Shown: positions 34,929-44,731, counted from the stretch's first letter. The stretch is DNA of 64,000 nucleotides from Salinimicrobium flavum (GCF_042684505.1 NZ_JBHULT010000009.1:62001-126000); one strand, 5' to 3'. Translations and numbers: made by a program. The notes: generated by a model not told the origin, from the sequence alone.

Positions 34929-35996
34929 CTATTGTTGGGAAAGTTCCGGTAATTCATACTTCTGTCCCAACATAATTTTCATGGCGCTAAGGAAAAGGTG
35001 CTTCATTGGGTAATTGGACCCATTGGCAACAAAAGCTGCTGTGATCTTCCCTTCAGGGAAATGAACGGCTATAGAGGAAAACCCATCTATCCCTCCGCCG
35101 TGGCCATACACTTCAATTCCCTCCAGGGGTAACTTCATCATACCTATTCCCATCCCGTCTTTTTCGGTTTTCATCTCGTCCAGGGAGGCCGTGGTAACGA
35201 GATTTCCCTCAAATAAATTCCAATAAAATTTGTTTAGGTCTTGAGGTGTGGAAACAAGGGCACCTGCTCCCATGGGTACGCTCATATCTGTTTCGGGCAT
35301 GAGTTCCCAGCCGGCATCACTATAAACGTAGGACCTGGCCTGGTTGTTTTCAGGAACAATTTTTCCGCCGTAAAAGGTGTTTTCCAAACCGAGCTTATCA
35401 ATGATCCTTTGCTTCACAATTTCAGCATAAGGTTTATCCTCAATCTCTTCAGCTATATAAGAAAGCAGCAAATAGTTGGTATTGGAATATTCGGATTTTT
35501 CCGCAGGTAAAAAAAGTGTTCCGTTCTTCACCATACGCTTCAGCATTGCCTCCCTGGATTGCGGCGATAACATCCACTTCCTGAAATCTTCATCATCTGT
35601 AATATTGAAAAGTCCGCTTTGGTGCCTCAGCAAATGTTCAATGCTAATTTTATCTGAATTTGGCACCTGCGGGAAGTATTCCTCAAGCCGGGTCTCTGCT
35701 TCAAGCTTTCCTTCTTCTATAAGCTGCATCATCACCACCGCCGTAAAGGTTTTTGTAACAGATCCAATTCTATAGGCAGTCGTGTTGTTTGCCGGGGTTT
35801 GGTTGGCTACGTCGAGATAGCCGATGCTGCGCGTGTATGCCTCCTTTCCATTCGAGAAGATGGAGATACTTCCCATTGCCAGGTCATTGGCGTGGATGCT
35901 GTCAAACAAACTGTCCAGCTTCCTGATTTGTTCCTGTGTTTGCGCCTGGAGAAGTGTTCCTGAAACCAGGAGTAGTAGTGTGATGAAGTTTTTCAT
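34929..35996 (-). CDS. Serine hydrolase of the beta-lactamase/PBP4* family
   Basis: The ATG at 35996 gives 355 residues starting with a good signal peptide (MKNFITLLLLVSG...LQAQ). A longer frame to 36098 would add 34 residues that do not look like a signal. Active-site motifs: SVTK (S79, K82), YSN in SEYSNTNYLL, and HGGG near residue 280. These are the SxxK, YxN and HxG motifs of class C-like beta-lactamases and esterases. It is probably a periplasmic peptidase or esterase, not necessarily an antibiotic-resistance enzyme. Confidence 0.92.
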   Translation of the reverse strand: MKNFITLLLLVSGTLLQAQTQEQIRKLDSLFDSIHANDLAMGSISIFSNGKEAYTRSIGYLDVANQTPANNTTAYRIGSVTKTFTAVVMMQLIEEGKLEAETRLEEYFPQVPNSDKISIEHLLRHQSGLFNITDDEDFRKWMLSPQSREAMLKRMVKNGTLFLPAEKSEYSNTNYLLLSYIAEEIEDKPYAEIVKQRIIDKLGLENTFYGGKIVPENNQARSYVYSDAGWELMPETDMSVPMGAGALVSTPQDLNKFYWNLFEGNLVTTASLDEMKTEKDGMGIGMMKLPLEGIEVYGHGGGIDGFSSIAVHFPEGKITAAFVANGSNYPMKHLFLSAMKIMLGQKYELPELSQQ

Positions 35997-36251
35997 AATA
36001 GATAGATTAGATTGGTTAGCGTGTATGGAATCATTGTCGTCCTGGAAAAAGACTAAAATCCCGGAGGTTGGAAAGGAGTCAATTAACCACTGCTGCAAAA
36101 CCTGAAAATTCCCTTAATTAATCGACATTCTAACCCACCTCTGAACATGGTTGAATTGTCCTCTAACTATATATAGAAAGACTTAAGGAAGATTTCAAGC
36201 TTTAATTGGACAACAATGGTATGGTATTAAATCCTGAAAGTTTACCGGGCA

Positions 36252-36659
36252 CTACCTCATTGGCCTCACCCAGTTGAGCACAATGGTAGAAAAGCGGGTA
36301 CACAGGAAAACAAAAGCGCCAAAGAGCGTGGGCAGCATGGTCATCTTAAGACCATCGGCAAAATCCCGCGGGGTGGTATCTTCAAAGGAACTAAGATAGT
36401 CCAGGGTCTCAATGAGCTTTATCAATTGCCCGAACACTCCCAGCACCAGGGCGAAAAGTCCGACGGAATTGAGCAGAAGGATAATTCTGGCAATCTTAGG
36501 ATCCTTCTTACCTGCAAAATAAATTCCCTTTACCAGGAGAAAGAGCCCCAGGATCAAAACAATAAGGATGAGCATCATTATAAAAAATCCGCCTTCCTCA
36601 AACCGGGCTGCGAGCACTTCAAAAATTCCTCTTTGTGCCTGCTGTTGTAGTGCTATCAT
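36252..36659 (-). CDS. MotA/TolQ/ExbB-family membrane protein
   Basis: The ATG at 36659 gives 135 residues; the frame extends 51 residues further upstream but that part is not hydrophobic and overlaps a probable leader. Three membrane helices (about 18-42, 55-85, 105-130) with a MLPTLFGAFVFL segment resemble the proton-channel subunits ExbB/TolQ. It is much shorter than classic ExbB (about 240 residues) and no ExbD partner is adjacent. A small-type channel protein is likely; the energised process is unknown. Confidence 0.7.
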   Translation of the reverse strand: MIALQQQAQRGIFEVLAARFEEGGFFIMMLILIVLILGLFLLVKGIYFAGKKDPKIARIILLLNSVGLFALVLGVFGQLIKLIETLDYLSSFEDTTPRDFADGLKMTMLPTLFGAFVFLCTRFSTIVLNWVRPMR

Positions 36660-36875
36660 AATTTTGTGGTTTTTCAATTGTCTATAGCCAAATCTACTGC
36701 TTATTCCCGGTGAGAATCCTTTAAAGATACCAATTACCGGTTTCGGTCCTTTTTCAGCAGCTTCTGTGCTCCTTTTGGTGGTAACTTCAGGCAGCAGGGT
36801 TAAATGGGGCAAAAAACCTGTTATTCATCGCAAGTGGCTCAACCTTTCTGAAATTAATTGGATATTGTAGGTTCT

Positions 36876-37952
36876 ATGACCACCGGGACACTTGTATATT
36901 TTTTATGGAGGAAGATTGCGCTGCACAGCCTTTTCTGGTTCCTGGTGCTTGGCTTTTTCTCATATTTCCTGGGCGCGGCAACCAGGGACCTCATGTATTC
37001 GGGCTCCTTTGCGGTCTTCCTCCTGCCGGTAACCATGGCCACCACCTACACCACCATCTATTACCTCCTCCCCGGTTTTCTCCTGAAAAAGAAGTACCTG
37101 CTGTTTAGCCTCTATAGTTTTTATACGCTGGTACTCTCTGCTTTTGCCATTGTGATCTCTATTTTCTACGGACTCATTTTTATCCTGAATATGGATTACC
37201 ACGGAATGCCTGCACCCGGCCGAAGCCTCCTGTCTATGATGGTGCTGGTATATCTCGTAGTGGTACTTGTGAGCGCTTTAACCCTCCTGAAGCAGAATTA
37301 TTCTTCTATAGCTGAAAACCGGGCCCTGGAGAACAAGTTCCTGGAGGCGCAGTTAAAGCTGAAGGAGCAGGAGCTGCATTACCTGAAGTTGCAGGTACAC
37401 CCCCACTTCCTGTTCAATACCCTCAACACCCTCTATGGCCACGCCCTCAAAAAAAGTGAAGAAACGCCCGATATGATCCTGAAGCTTTCCAACCTGCTCG
37501 ATTACCTGTTGTACCAGGCAGATAAGCCCCTGGTAAGTCTTAACAGTGAAATTGAACATATCAAAGATTATATTGCCCTGGAGCAAATGAGATTTCGCGA
37601 TAACCTGCTTGTAGAACTTGACCTCCCCCCTGCTACTGAAAATATTGAGCTCCCGCCTATGCTGCTGCTTCCGTTTGTGGAGAACAGCTTTAAACACGGG
37701 CAGCTGGTAGACGGGAAACTGAAGATATCCATAAGCCTGCAGGCAGATGATGCACAACTTCAGTTTACCATAAAGAATTCGGTTAAAAATGAAAAGGAGC
37801 GGGAAACCCAAAACGGACTCGGCCTGCAAAATCTAAAAAAGCGACTGCAGTTGTTGTATCCTGACCGGTATAACTTTTCCGCAGAAAAAACCGGAAATAC
37901 CTTTGAAGCCCGGCTCTCTTTAATCCATTCTAAAGTATACCGGCATGGCTAA
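36876..37952 (+). CDS. LytS-type sensor histidine kinase
   Basis: From ATG 36876 the product has 358 residues (a TTG at 36858 would add six). Four membrane helices (about 10-125) lead into a His_kinase domain with VHPHFLFNTLNTLYGH (phosphoacceptor His), then a HATPase domain with ENSFKHG and GLGLQNLKKRL. The extracytoplasmic part is small, so sensing is probably in the membrane. The stop overlaps the LytTR regulator by 8 bases: a cognate pair. Confidence 0.92.
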   Translation: MTTGTLVYFLWRKIALHSLFWFLVLGFFSYFLGAATRDLMYSGSFAVFLLPVTMATTYTTIYYLLPGFLLKKKYLLFSLYSFYTLVLSAFAIVISIFYGLIFILNMDYHGMPAPGRSLLSMMVLVYLVVVLVSALTLLKQNYSSIAENRALENKFLEAQLKLKEQELHYLKLQVHPHFLFNTLNTLYGHALKKSEETPDMILKLSNLLDYLLYQADKPLVSLNSEIEHIKDYIALEQMRFRDNLLVELDLPPATENIELPPMLLLPFVENSFKHGQLVDGKLKISISLQADDAQLQFTIKNSVKNEKERETQNGLGLQNLKKRLQLLYPDRYNFSAEKTGNTFEARLSLIHSKVYRHG

Positions 37953-38670
37953 AAAAATATCCTGTATCATAGTAGATGATGAGCCCACGGCAAGGGAGAT
38001 CATTGCCGCGCATTTGGCAAGGATCAACCACGTGGAAGTCATAGGTTCCTGTGAAAATGCCGGGGAAGCTTTTGGTTTGATTAATGCAAATAAGGTGGAC
38101 CTGATCTTCCTGGACATCAATATGCCGGAGATCTCCGGATTATCTTTTGCCCGTTCTATCAATCCGGAGATCAAAATTATTTTCACCACTGCCTACCGGG
38201 AATATGCCGTAGACGGTTTTGATCTGCAGGCGGTAGATTACCTGCTGAAACCCATCTCTTTTGAACGTTTGTTAAGAGCTGTAAACACTTATTCCAGGAT
38301 TCATTTAAATAAAGAAGAGCAGCAATCTTCCAGAGGAAATGAAGTCCCGCAGGATTTTATGTTTGTGCGGGCAGACAGGAAAATGATCAGGATCAATTTT
38401 GAAGACATTTATTATATAGAAAGTTTAAGCGATTACCTGAAGATCCACACCCGCAGCGGCTCGATAGTCATACGGGAAACCATGAGCAACATAGAAAAAG
38501 AACTTCCCGGGCCGGGTTTTATCAGGATCCACCGGTCATTTATTGTCTCTCTTGCCGCCCTGGATTCCTATACCAGTGAATACCTGGAAGTAGCCTCGAA
38601 GGCTTTACCCATAAGCAGAAGCTATAAATCTGCCGTATTAGCGAAGCTGGAGCGATGGGCGATGGAATAG
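37945..38670 (+). CDS. LytTR-family response regulator
   Basis: The protein has 241 residues. The receiver has DD at 11-12, phosphoacceptor D57 (FLDINMPE), a conserved threonine (FTTAY) and lysine (YLLKPI); the LytTR DNA-binding domain covers about 140-238 (YYIESLSDYLKIHT). It is translationally coupled to the LytS-type kinase before it. A target could be the divergent ExbB-like gene, but no repeat was assigned. Confidence 0.93.
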   Translation: MAKKISCIIVDDEPTAREIIAAHLARINHVEVIGSCENAGEAFGLINANKVDLIFLDINMPEISGLSFARSINPEIKIIFTTAYREYAVDGFDLQAVDYLLKPISFERLLRAVNTYSRIHLNKEEQQSSRGNEVPQDFMFVRADRKMIRINFEDIYYIESLSDYLKIHTRSGSIVIRETMSNIEKELPGPGFIRIHRSFIVSLAALDSYTSEYLEVASKALPISRSYKSAVLAKLERWAME

Positions 38671-38915
38671 CGCATTGGCAAAACTTTCCTCAATTCAATT
38701 CTCCAATTTGCTGAAAAATCTGTTTGTTCAAAAATAAGCAGTAGTTGAGATAGGAAGGGAGGTACTTTGTGAAGTTGTGGGTACTCCATTATTGATTTAG
38801 AAATGATAATTAAATTCCGGATTTTAAATTGAACCCGGAATCCCCCACAACCAGGTCGGCATGCCCGAATTTGAAAGCTATCTATAGAGATCTGCTGAAA
38901 AACAAGAGCGGAGAT

Positions 38916-39413
38916 TTAGTTTCTGAAAAAATATCTCAACCCGATTTTTCCTTCCAGGATACCTGTTACTTCCAGATCGGGGCGGCTCTGGTATTGAAAG
39001 TGTCCCACCAGTCCGAGCCTGGGAAAGGGCCAGAAGATCCCGGTTATCCGTCCAAGCCAGCCGAAATAGGTCCTGGTTTCTGATTGATCGCCTTGCTTTT
39101 TCCAGATATTGGAAACACTGCTTCCAATCCCAAATTCAATTTTGTCGTCTTTTAAAAAGAAGTAGTCGGCTCCCAAAGCCAGTTTCTGGTAATTTGCTGC
39201 TTCAAATCTTCCGTAGAGCAGGTAAACGGCAAAATCATTTTCAATGAATCCCGTTTCTATATCAAAGTGAAGCCCCCGGTGATCCTGTTCAGTCCGCGGA
39301 TTATCGATAATCCCAAAGGCTTTATTAGGATCTATTGCGATCCCGGTATAGAACTGCCCATAACAGCAAAAGCTACAAAAAAAGAAGAATAAAATTAACC
39401 GGTACATCTTCAT
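38916..39413 (-). CDS. Exported protein, probable outer-membrane beta-barrel
   Basis: The protein has 165 residues with a signal peptide (ends CYGQ at about 20). Alternating hydrophobic strands with aromatic ends (FAVYLLYGRFE, LALGADYFFLK, LVGHFQYQ) finish in Phe-Phe-Arg-Asn, a barrel-like end. It would form a small barrel of about eight strands. No family was recognised. It converges on the LytTR regulator gene. Confidence 0.65.
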   Translation of the reverse strand: MKMYRLILFFFFCSFCCYGQFYTGIAIDPNKAFGIIDNPRTEQDHRGLHFDIETGFIENDFAVYLLYGRFEAANYQKLALGADYFFLKDDKIEFGIGSSVSNIWKKQGDQSETRTYFGWLGRITGIFWPFPRLGLVGHFQYQSRPDLEVTGILEGKIGLRYFFRN

Positions 39414-39490
39414 AAACCATGAATTCCTACCTGAATTTAATGCTATTTAGAGGAAAAAATAAGTCAATTGTGCAAAGCTTAACTTGCTGA

Positions 39491-39847
39491 TATGCAGCAA
39501 GGTTGAAATTCCATGCCTTGGATATTGCAAGAGATGCTCTGCCTTCGGGAGATTGCGCGATACTGAGGCAGGTGTTGCAACATTTATCGAATGCGGAAAT
39601 TAAAAGTGTGATAGAAAAATTATACGATTTTAAATACATAACTCTAACCGGGCACTTACCGGAAGAAGATTTCGAACACAATTTAGATATTATCTCCGGT
39701 CAGGGAATCAGGTTAAAAAAACAAAGTGGTGTAGAGCTTTCCGCACCACCATTTAACTTTAAGGCCAAAGAAGAAAAACACTTATTAACTGTTCCGGCTC
39801 CCGGGTTTAAAGGGGTGTTGGTGACTACCTTGTACCAGGTGAAATAA
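39491..39847 (+). pseudogene. C-terminal remnant of a class I methyltransferase
   Basis: The frame has no ATG at its start (a TTG at 39503 is the only candidate) and is closed upstream by TGA at 39488. The peptide contains LDIARDALPSGD and ILRQVLQHLSNAEI, which match the D-x-LPxxDLvlxRDvLqHLs segment of SAM-dependent methyltransferases, then a further beta-rich stretch to a normal stop. The N-terminal SAM-binding glycine motif is missing. This is a decayed gene rather than a functional small protein. Confidence 0.55.
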
Positions 39848-39957
39848 AACTGACAGATTTTACCCCCGCTCCGCCACATCTTTCGCTGCGCAGGACTGTG
39901 ACCTCGCGCCTGCTGCAAAAATGAATGAACCCTGAGGCTATATGTACCTGTGGATAC

Positions 39958-41592
39958 TTACTCACAATCCAGGGAATAGGATGCCTTTTCATCTTTACTC
40001 CACATCATGCGTGGGTTACCTGCAGCCAACCTGTCCAGGTGCACCTGCGCCACCTGGATGCATTCAAGATCCGGGTTCTGTGCTGCTGTAAAATAGTATA
40101 AGCCTTCATTATTTGACACATCTAAACCGGTAAGGAAATTATCAAAAACCTCCAGCATCTCTAAAGAACTTAGGGTAGATACATCAACGGCGGTGAGTTT
40201 ATTATTAGACAGGATAAGCTCTTTTAAATTTGGAAAATGGCTTGCATCAATTGCTGCAAAATCTTTATTGTCACTAATATTTAAATGCCACAGTACAGGG
40301 TGCTCCCCGGCAATCAACTCTTTAAAGCCCCCTCCCTCAACAGTGAGCATTTCCAGTTTATTGTTCTTACTGATATTCAGTGATGGCAGCGGCATGAGCT
40401 GTAGTTCTACCGCTCTCAGTTCTGTATTCCGGGAAAGGTCCAGCTCCTGGATCTGTGCAAATTCGAAATAAAGCGACCTCAGTTTTGTATTATGGGTGAG
40501 ATCAAGGCTGGTCATTACCGGGGATCCCAAAAATAACCTTTCCAGATTAACATTCCCCGAAAGATCGATTTCGGGCAAACTCCGCGCCTGTACGTCCAGA
40601 TCTGCCAGGGCTGTGAAATCCTGTAGTCCTGTTAGGGTTTCCAATTCCTCATCCAAGGGATAATTGGAATCACTTATATAGAATCTCTCAATGGTATTAA
40701 TGTTTTTAGTAAGAACATAATCGTCCAGGATATCATCATAACCCATTCGGATCAATTCTTTTTCAAAAATGTCATCGGGTACATAGGTTTTTTCTCCACA
40801 TTGTACGTATTGGGAGTAAGCATCCATATCAGATTCAGAAGCAGGTTCGAAAATTCTAACCTGAGTTCCTGCAGTAGTTTGTATTTCCTCCTGAAGCTTT
40901 CCATTTTCCAAAGGTGTATAGGAATAAATGACAGGAGATCCTTCCTCTAATATAAACTTCAGCAGATGGTTATAATTGGCGATCATCACCGAAGTGAGGT
41001 TTTCCTGCTCATTGCTTGTCTTCTCTTTACATTTCTGATCTGTAAAAAAGCTATTCCTGACGAAGAATTCTTCCAGGCTTCGGTTTTTAAACTCTAAAAA
41101 GGCTACCGAGCCTTCATCTGTGGAAGACCAGAAAGAGTTGTCCATACAAAAGAGGAAGGAATAACAGTCGCCCGGAACGTATTCCTCATCCCTTCCGGCT
41201 GAACCCGTACCGGAACAAATGTCTGTAAGGGTTGCTCTGAAGAAAAGACCATAAGCATGAAAACTAATTTCTCCAATAGACCCTGCCTTCCCAAGGCTGA
41301 TCAAATTTTCCCCTTCCACTTTATATTCCCCGGTAATGGTACCTTCCTGGTGAGTGATGATAAAACTGCCGTCTGCATTGAAGATCAGAGAGAAAATATT
41401 GCACTGCGGCGCAGATTGTTTTTGCCGGGACTTATTCTCTGTCTCCTTGCTTTCCACATCCCACTTTCCAAGGATCTTTTCCTCAAGTTCGTAGGCCTTC
41501 GGAGGCGGGATCTCCTCCCCGTCATCATTGGAGGCTGAACAGGCAAGAAGCAAAGCGGCGGCAAACAGAGCCGTGAAAAAGGAATATTTCAT
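39958..41592 (-). CDS. Leucine-rich-repeat lipoprotein
   Basis: The protein has 544 residues with a lipoprotein signal (LLAC, Cys18). Residues 35-140 form a lipocalin-like segment (ILGKWDVESKE, GSFIITHQEGTITGEY). After an unassigned middle, the C-terminal 230 residues are about nine leucine-rich repeats of the L.LDLS.NT.L type ending PDLECIQV, as in Bacteroidota surface LRR proteins. It is probably exposed at the cell surface for protein binding. It is a single gene or in an operon with the exported protein upstream at 41646. Confidence 0.83.
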   Translation of the reverse strand: MKYSFFTALFAAALLLACSASNDDGEEIPPPKAYELEEKILGKWDVESKETENKSRQKQSAPQCNIFSLIFNADGSFIITHQEGTITGEYKVEGENLISLGKAGSIGEISFHAYGLFFRATLTDICSGTGSAGRDEEYVPGDCYSFLFCMDNSFWSSTDEGSVAFLEFKNRSLEEFFVRNSFFTDQKCKEKTSNEQENLTSVMIANYNHLLKFILEEGSPVIYSYTPLENGKLQEEIQTTAGTQVRIFEPASESDMDAYSQYVQCGEKTYVPDDIFEKELIRMGYDDILDDYVLTKNINTIERFYISDSNYPLDEELETLTGLQDFTALADLDVQARSLPEIDLSGNVNLERLFLGSPVMTSLDLTHNTKLRSLYFEFAQIQELDLSRNTELRAVELQLMPLPSLNISKNNKLEMLTVEGGGFKELIAGEHPVLWHLNISDNKDFAAIDASHFPNLKELILSNNKLTAVDVSTLSSLEMLEVFDNFLTGLDVSNNEGLYYFTAAQNPDLECIQVAQVHLDRLAAGNPRMMWSKDEKASYSLDCE

Positions 41593-41645
41593 TACTTAAT
41601 TTTTTAGGTACAGAATCAGACATGCCTATTGTTGGCTAAGGTTTG

Positions 41646-42614
41646 TTACCTCGCCGCTCTCTTTTGCATCTTCTTTACAGATTTTGCAATATCCTTTAGA
41701 TCTGAATCCTTTAGATTATACGACATGGGTTTGTACCGGTTAAAGACGATCTCTCCGGTTGTGCTATGATAAACGGTAAAATACTTTTCTGATGAACTTC
41801 TGGTGAACACGAGGTAATAAAAATCCTCACCTGCAGTAATCGAATCACTTATCTGGGAGGCGCTTTTGAATTCGTAGGGATAGGGATAATTCTTCATCAG
41901 CCTTTCAGGATCATGTGAACCGGATACAAGACCATACATTTTGCTCTTTTTTTCAAGAACGTATTCCGGAACATAAAGAGTTTTACCGGCCATGCCCGAA
42001 ATGGCGGGAACTTCATCTTTACCTTCGTAAAGACCTTTACCCTCCCCTCTTTCCAGAAGGTCATTTATATTCCTGAAATAATTTCGTAAAAAGCCGGGAG
42101 TCCAGTTATTTATTTCGGCATTGCCATACAGATAATCAAATATTTCACCTTCATCCTTCAAGGACATCTCCTTCATTGCTTCTTCAGTAGGGAAAAGATC
42201 AAGCCTCGCATAAGTTTGCTTAAAATCCTTTCCTTTTTTATCTGTAAGATCCATATATAAATGTAAAAATACATAGGAGTTATCAACGGTAGTGTACTGA
42301 GTGGTAACCGTTCTTAATCCCTCGATAATAAAAAAGGATTTTCCTCTAAGATCTGTTTTGCCGGCTTCAGCATAAGGGATAAGTATAAGCTCGGAGATGG
42401 TCCAGACATCTTCAAGAGCCCGGCGTAATTCAGCAAGATCATCATCTGCACGATAGAAGAAGACAGTCTGGGAATTCCTCAATTTGTCTACGGCTTCTTC
42501 GCTTAGGTCTTCCGGGTGAAGTTCTTTTTTCTCCACAGGTTTTACCCTGAACTGACTAAAAGCCGGAAGAGAGAACCATACTACGGTAATACTTAAAAGA
42601 ATGAATTTTTTCAA
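41646..42614 (-). CDS. Exported protein of unknown function
   Basis: The protein has 322 residues with a signal peptide (ends PAFSQ near 21). It is mostly alpha/beta, with charged helices (ELRRALEDVW, KDSDLKDIAKSVKKMQKR) and no cysteine, membrane segment or recognised motif. It lies 53 bases upstream of the LRR lipoprotein on the same strand, so the two could be co-transcribed. Confidence 0.6.
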   Translation of the reverse strand: MKKFILLSITVVWFSLPAFSQFRVKPVEKKELHPEDLSEEAVDKLRNSQTVFFYRADDDLAELRRALEDVWTISELILIPYAEAGKTDLRGKSFFIIEGLRTVTTQYTTVDNSYVFLHLYMDLTDKKGKDFKQTYARLDLFPTEEAMKEMSLKDEGEIFDYLYGNAEINNWTPGFLRNYFRNINDLLERGEGKGLYEGKDEVPAISGMAGKTLYVPEYVLEKKSKMYGLVSGSHDPERLMKNYPYPYEFKSASQISDSITAGEDFYYLVFTRSSSEKYFTVYHSTTGEIVFNRYKPMSYNLKDSDLKDIAKSVKKMQKRAAR

Positions 42615-42737
42615 TTTCCGGAAGGTTTAAATGGATAGTACTTTCAATATAGATGAAAAAATGACCGGTTTTCACTTTTTTAAGCAGATATTCGACTAAG
42701 TGTCAGAAAAATAGATAAAGATTTAAAAAATCAACAG

Positions 42738-42796
42738 CGGGGACTGGTTAATCGGTGATTGTTAATTGGGGAGTGGTTAATTAGGGATTGGTTAGG
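42738..42796. repeat. Degenerate GGGGATTGGTTAATY array, left of the porin gene
   Basis: About four imperfect units of around 15 bases (GGGGACTGGTTAATC, GTGATTGTTAATT, GGGGAGTGGTTAATT, AGGGATTGGTTAGG). The same word forms a longer array at 44341-44451. The remainder of 42615-43185 holds a duplicated block (42857-42909) and a CGCAGATTTTCGCAGA word but no gene. Confidence 0.7.
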
Positions 42797-42856
42797 CAGC
42801 CTCTTTTTCCCTCTACAGTTCTTCCCGTCAATCTTTAAATTTCCACATCTAATGAA

Positions 42857-42909
42857 ATCATCGGAGGATTTCTTGAATTTCACACAAAGGTCACAGAGAC
42901 AAAATTAAG
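42857..42909. repeat. Intergenic block duplicated across the porin gene, copy 1
   Basis: ATCATCGGAGGATTTCTTGA followed by a CACACAAAGGTCACAGAGA segment. It matches 44607-44660 with few changes. The two copies lie on either side of the porin gene in the same orientation. Confidence 0.65.
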
Positions 42910-43185
42910 ATCACCGGGAGATTTGGTTCCTCCTGAAATATTGATCATTTCTAATTGCTGATTAATTATTGAAAAATTCCCTCAGTTGAAATTTAATCTT
43001 CAAATTAACCAATTTTTCAAATCATTCATGATCATTGTTAATTGTTAATTGATCATTGAAATATCTTCCGCTAATCCCGCAGATTTTCGCAGATCCTCTC
43101 TGTATTTCCTTATCTTCTTCAAAATAAGCGATCAACTTTTCAAAGAAAATGGTTAACTTAAGACAGTATCCAAAGAAAGCGCCTT

Positions 43186-44340
43186 ATGAGAAAGCCCTTT
43201 GTAATATGCCTGCTTCTACTGGTCTCCCTCCGGGGGGTTTCGCAGATAAACGACAGTCTCCCTGAGCCTCTTATCCCTGCTGAAAAGATCGGGCTTTTGA
43301 AGAACATCAATATCACCTTTGATATGCGTATGGAGTTCCAGGCCTATACCTTTAGGGGCGGGGATCACTATTACAACGGCATACAGTTTTCTAATGGGTT
43401 TACCGCCCTTGGAATTGCGGGAAAGCTTCACGACAGGGTGAATTTTCAATTCAGGAACCGTTTTAATAAAGACAGCGATGTGCAAACCCTGGACCGGCTG
43501 GGCAGCGATATCGAGTTGGCTTATCTTGATGTGGAGCTCACTCCCAACATTAATCTTCTTATGGGAAAAATGTTCGCGTTCTACGGCGGTTATGAATACG
43601 AATTCAGCGCTATGGATGTGCTGGAATTCAATGATATCTACAACAATGCCCTGGCCTATGTTACCGGGGCCGGAATTACCTACCAGGCCCTGCCCAATCA
43701 TAAGTTCGGGTTGCAGGTGCTTAACTCCCGAACCATGCATTACGACGATCTTTATGGTGATGTGGTGGCGGAAAATATAAGGGAACCCGACTGGCCGGTG
43801 GCCGTTGTGGGGAACTGGCGTGGCAGTTTTTTCGATAAAAAGATCCAGACCATTTACAGCCTGAGTTATTCCAACCAGGTAAGAAGCAGGGGCACCTACT
43901 TTTTTACCCTGGGGCATAAATACCAGCACCGGGACCTCACCCTCATGTATGACTTTGGTTACAGCTTTGAAGAGGTGGATACAAAAGGCATCATGACCGA
44001 AATTCTCGGCAACGACCAGATCGCCGAGGAGGTTACCTATGCCGAAAACTGGTTAAGGGCAGAATACCGTTTCAGCCCGAGATTTAAAGGATTGCTCACC
44101 CTCATGACCAGCAGTGCCTTAGGGGAAATGCAGGGAGACAGGGACCACTTCAGAACGAGCTATGGGATGATCCCCACCATTTATTACAGTCCGTTCAAAG
44201 AGATCGACCTCCGGTTTTTCCTTGCCTACATAGGCAGGTATTATGATTATTCAGATTATGCCATCGAAAACCTGGGGCAATCCAATTACAACAAAAATGA
44301 GGTGCGGATTGGTTTCATTGCGCCGTTGGTGCTGCTGTGA
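43186..44340 (+). CDS. Phosphate-selective porin O/P-like outer-membrane protein
   Basis: The protein has 384 residues with a signal peptide (ends GVSQ near 20). Many amphipathic strands follow (FDMRMEFQAYTF, LAYLDVELTPNINLLMGKMF, TYFFTLGHKYQHRD), ending in strand residues with a hydrophobic C-terminus, consistent with a 16-strand barrel of the OprP/OprO type. The substrate is uncertain; phosphate specificity cannot be read. Similar intergenic repeat blocks flank the gene on both sides. Confidence 0.78.
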   Translation: MRKPFVICLLLLVSLRGVSQINDSLPEPLIPAEKIGLLKNINITFDMRMEFQAYTFRGGDHYYNGIQFSNGFTALGIAGKLHDRVNFQFRNRFNKDSDVQTLDRLGSDIELAYLDVELTPNINLLMGKMFAFYGGYEYEFSAMDVLEFNDIYNNALAYVTGAGITYQALPNHKFGLQVLNSRTMHYDDLYGDVVAENIREPDWPVAVVGNWRGSFFDKKIQTIYSLSYSNQVRSRGTYFFTLGHKYQHRDLTLMYDFGYSFEEVDTKGIMTEILGNDQIAEEVTYAENWLRAEYRFSPRFKGLLTLMTSSALGEMQGDRDHFRTSYGMIPTIYYSPFKEIDLRFFLAYIGRYYDYSDYAIENLGQSNYNKNEVRIGFIAPLVLL

Positions 44341-44451
44341 GATGGTTAATTCGTGAGTGGTTAATTGGTTAATTGGGGATTGGTTAATCGGTGATGGGTT
44401 AATTGGGGATTGGGTATTTGGGGATTGGTTAATCGGGGATTGGTTAATTAG
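44341..44451. repeat. Degenerate GGGGATTGGTTAATY array, right of the porin gene
   Basis: Seven to eight imperfect units of about 15 bases begin immediately after the porin stop codon (GATGGTTAATTCGTGAGTGG to GGGGATTGGTTAATTAG). Units alternate TTAATT and TTAATC ends. The remainder of 44452-44769 holds the duplicated block and the arm at 44715, with no gene. Confidence 0.75.
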
Positions 44452-44606
44452 TCCTTGATCCCTTAAAAGTCTCTCCCGTTAAATTTTCAAATTTCCACAA
44501 CTCAAATCATCATGATATTTGATTATTGATCATTGATAATTGTGCACGCAGATCTACGCAGAATTTCTCCGTATTCTCCTTTTAAACTTACTTTGCTCTG
44601 TTTGAT

Positions 44607-44660
44607 ATCATCGGCGGATTTCCTGAATTCTCACACAAGGACCACAGAGATTAAATTAAA
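44607..44660. repeat. Intergenic block duplicated across the porin gene, copy 2
   Basis: ATCATCGGCGGATTTCCTGA plus a CACACAAGGACCACAGAGA segment, the counterpart of 42857-42909. A related CACGCAGATCTACGCAGA word lies at about 44544. Confidence 0.65.
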
Positions 44661-44714
44661 ATTTAGAGCATAGAGAAATTCAGGTAACGATCCTGTGAAT
44701 CTTCAGGTTCTTTT

Positions 44715-44731
44715 CACGCAAAGGGCGCAAA
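44715..44731 (+). repeat. Left arm of inverted repeat around the GxxExxY gene
   Basis: CACGCAAAGGGCGCAAA pairs, with 16 of 17 positions matching, with the reverse complement of 45175-45191. A shorter CGCAAAGGCCGCAGAG follows at 44737. Confidence 0.75.

Noticed and set aside
34929..35996. Antibiotic-resistance beta-lactamase.
   Set aside because: The motifs fit the broad class C/esterase superfamily; nothing specific to clinical beta-lactamases was seen.
43216..43929. Long minus-strand frame (237 codons) opposite the porin gene.
   Set aside because: It mirrors the porin codons, has low-complexity composition and no start context; the plus-strand protein has a signal peptide and barrel pattern.
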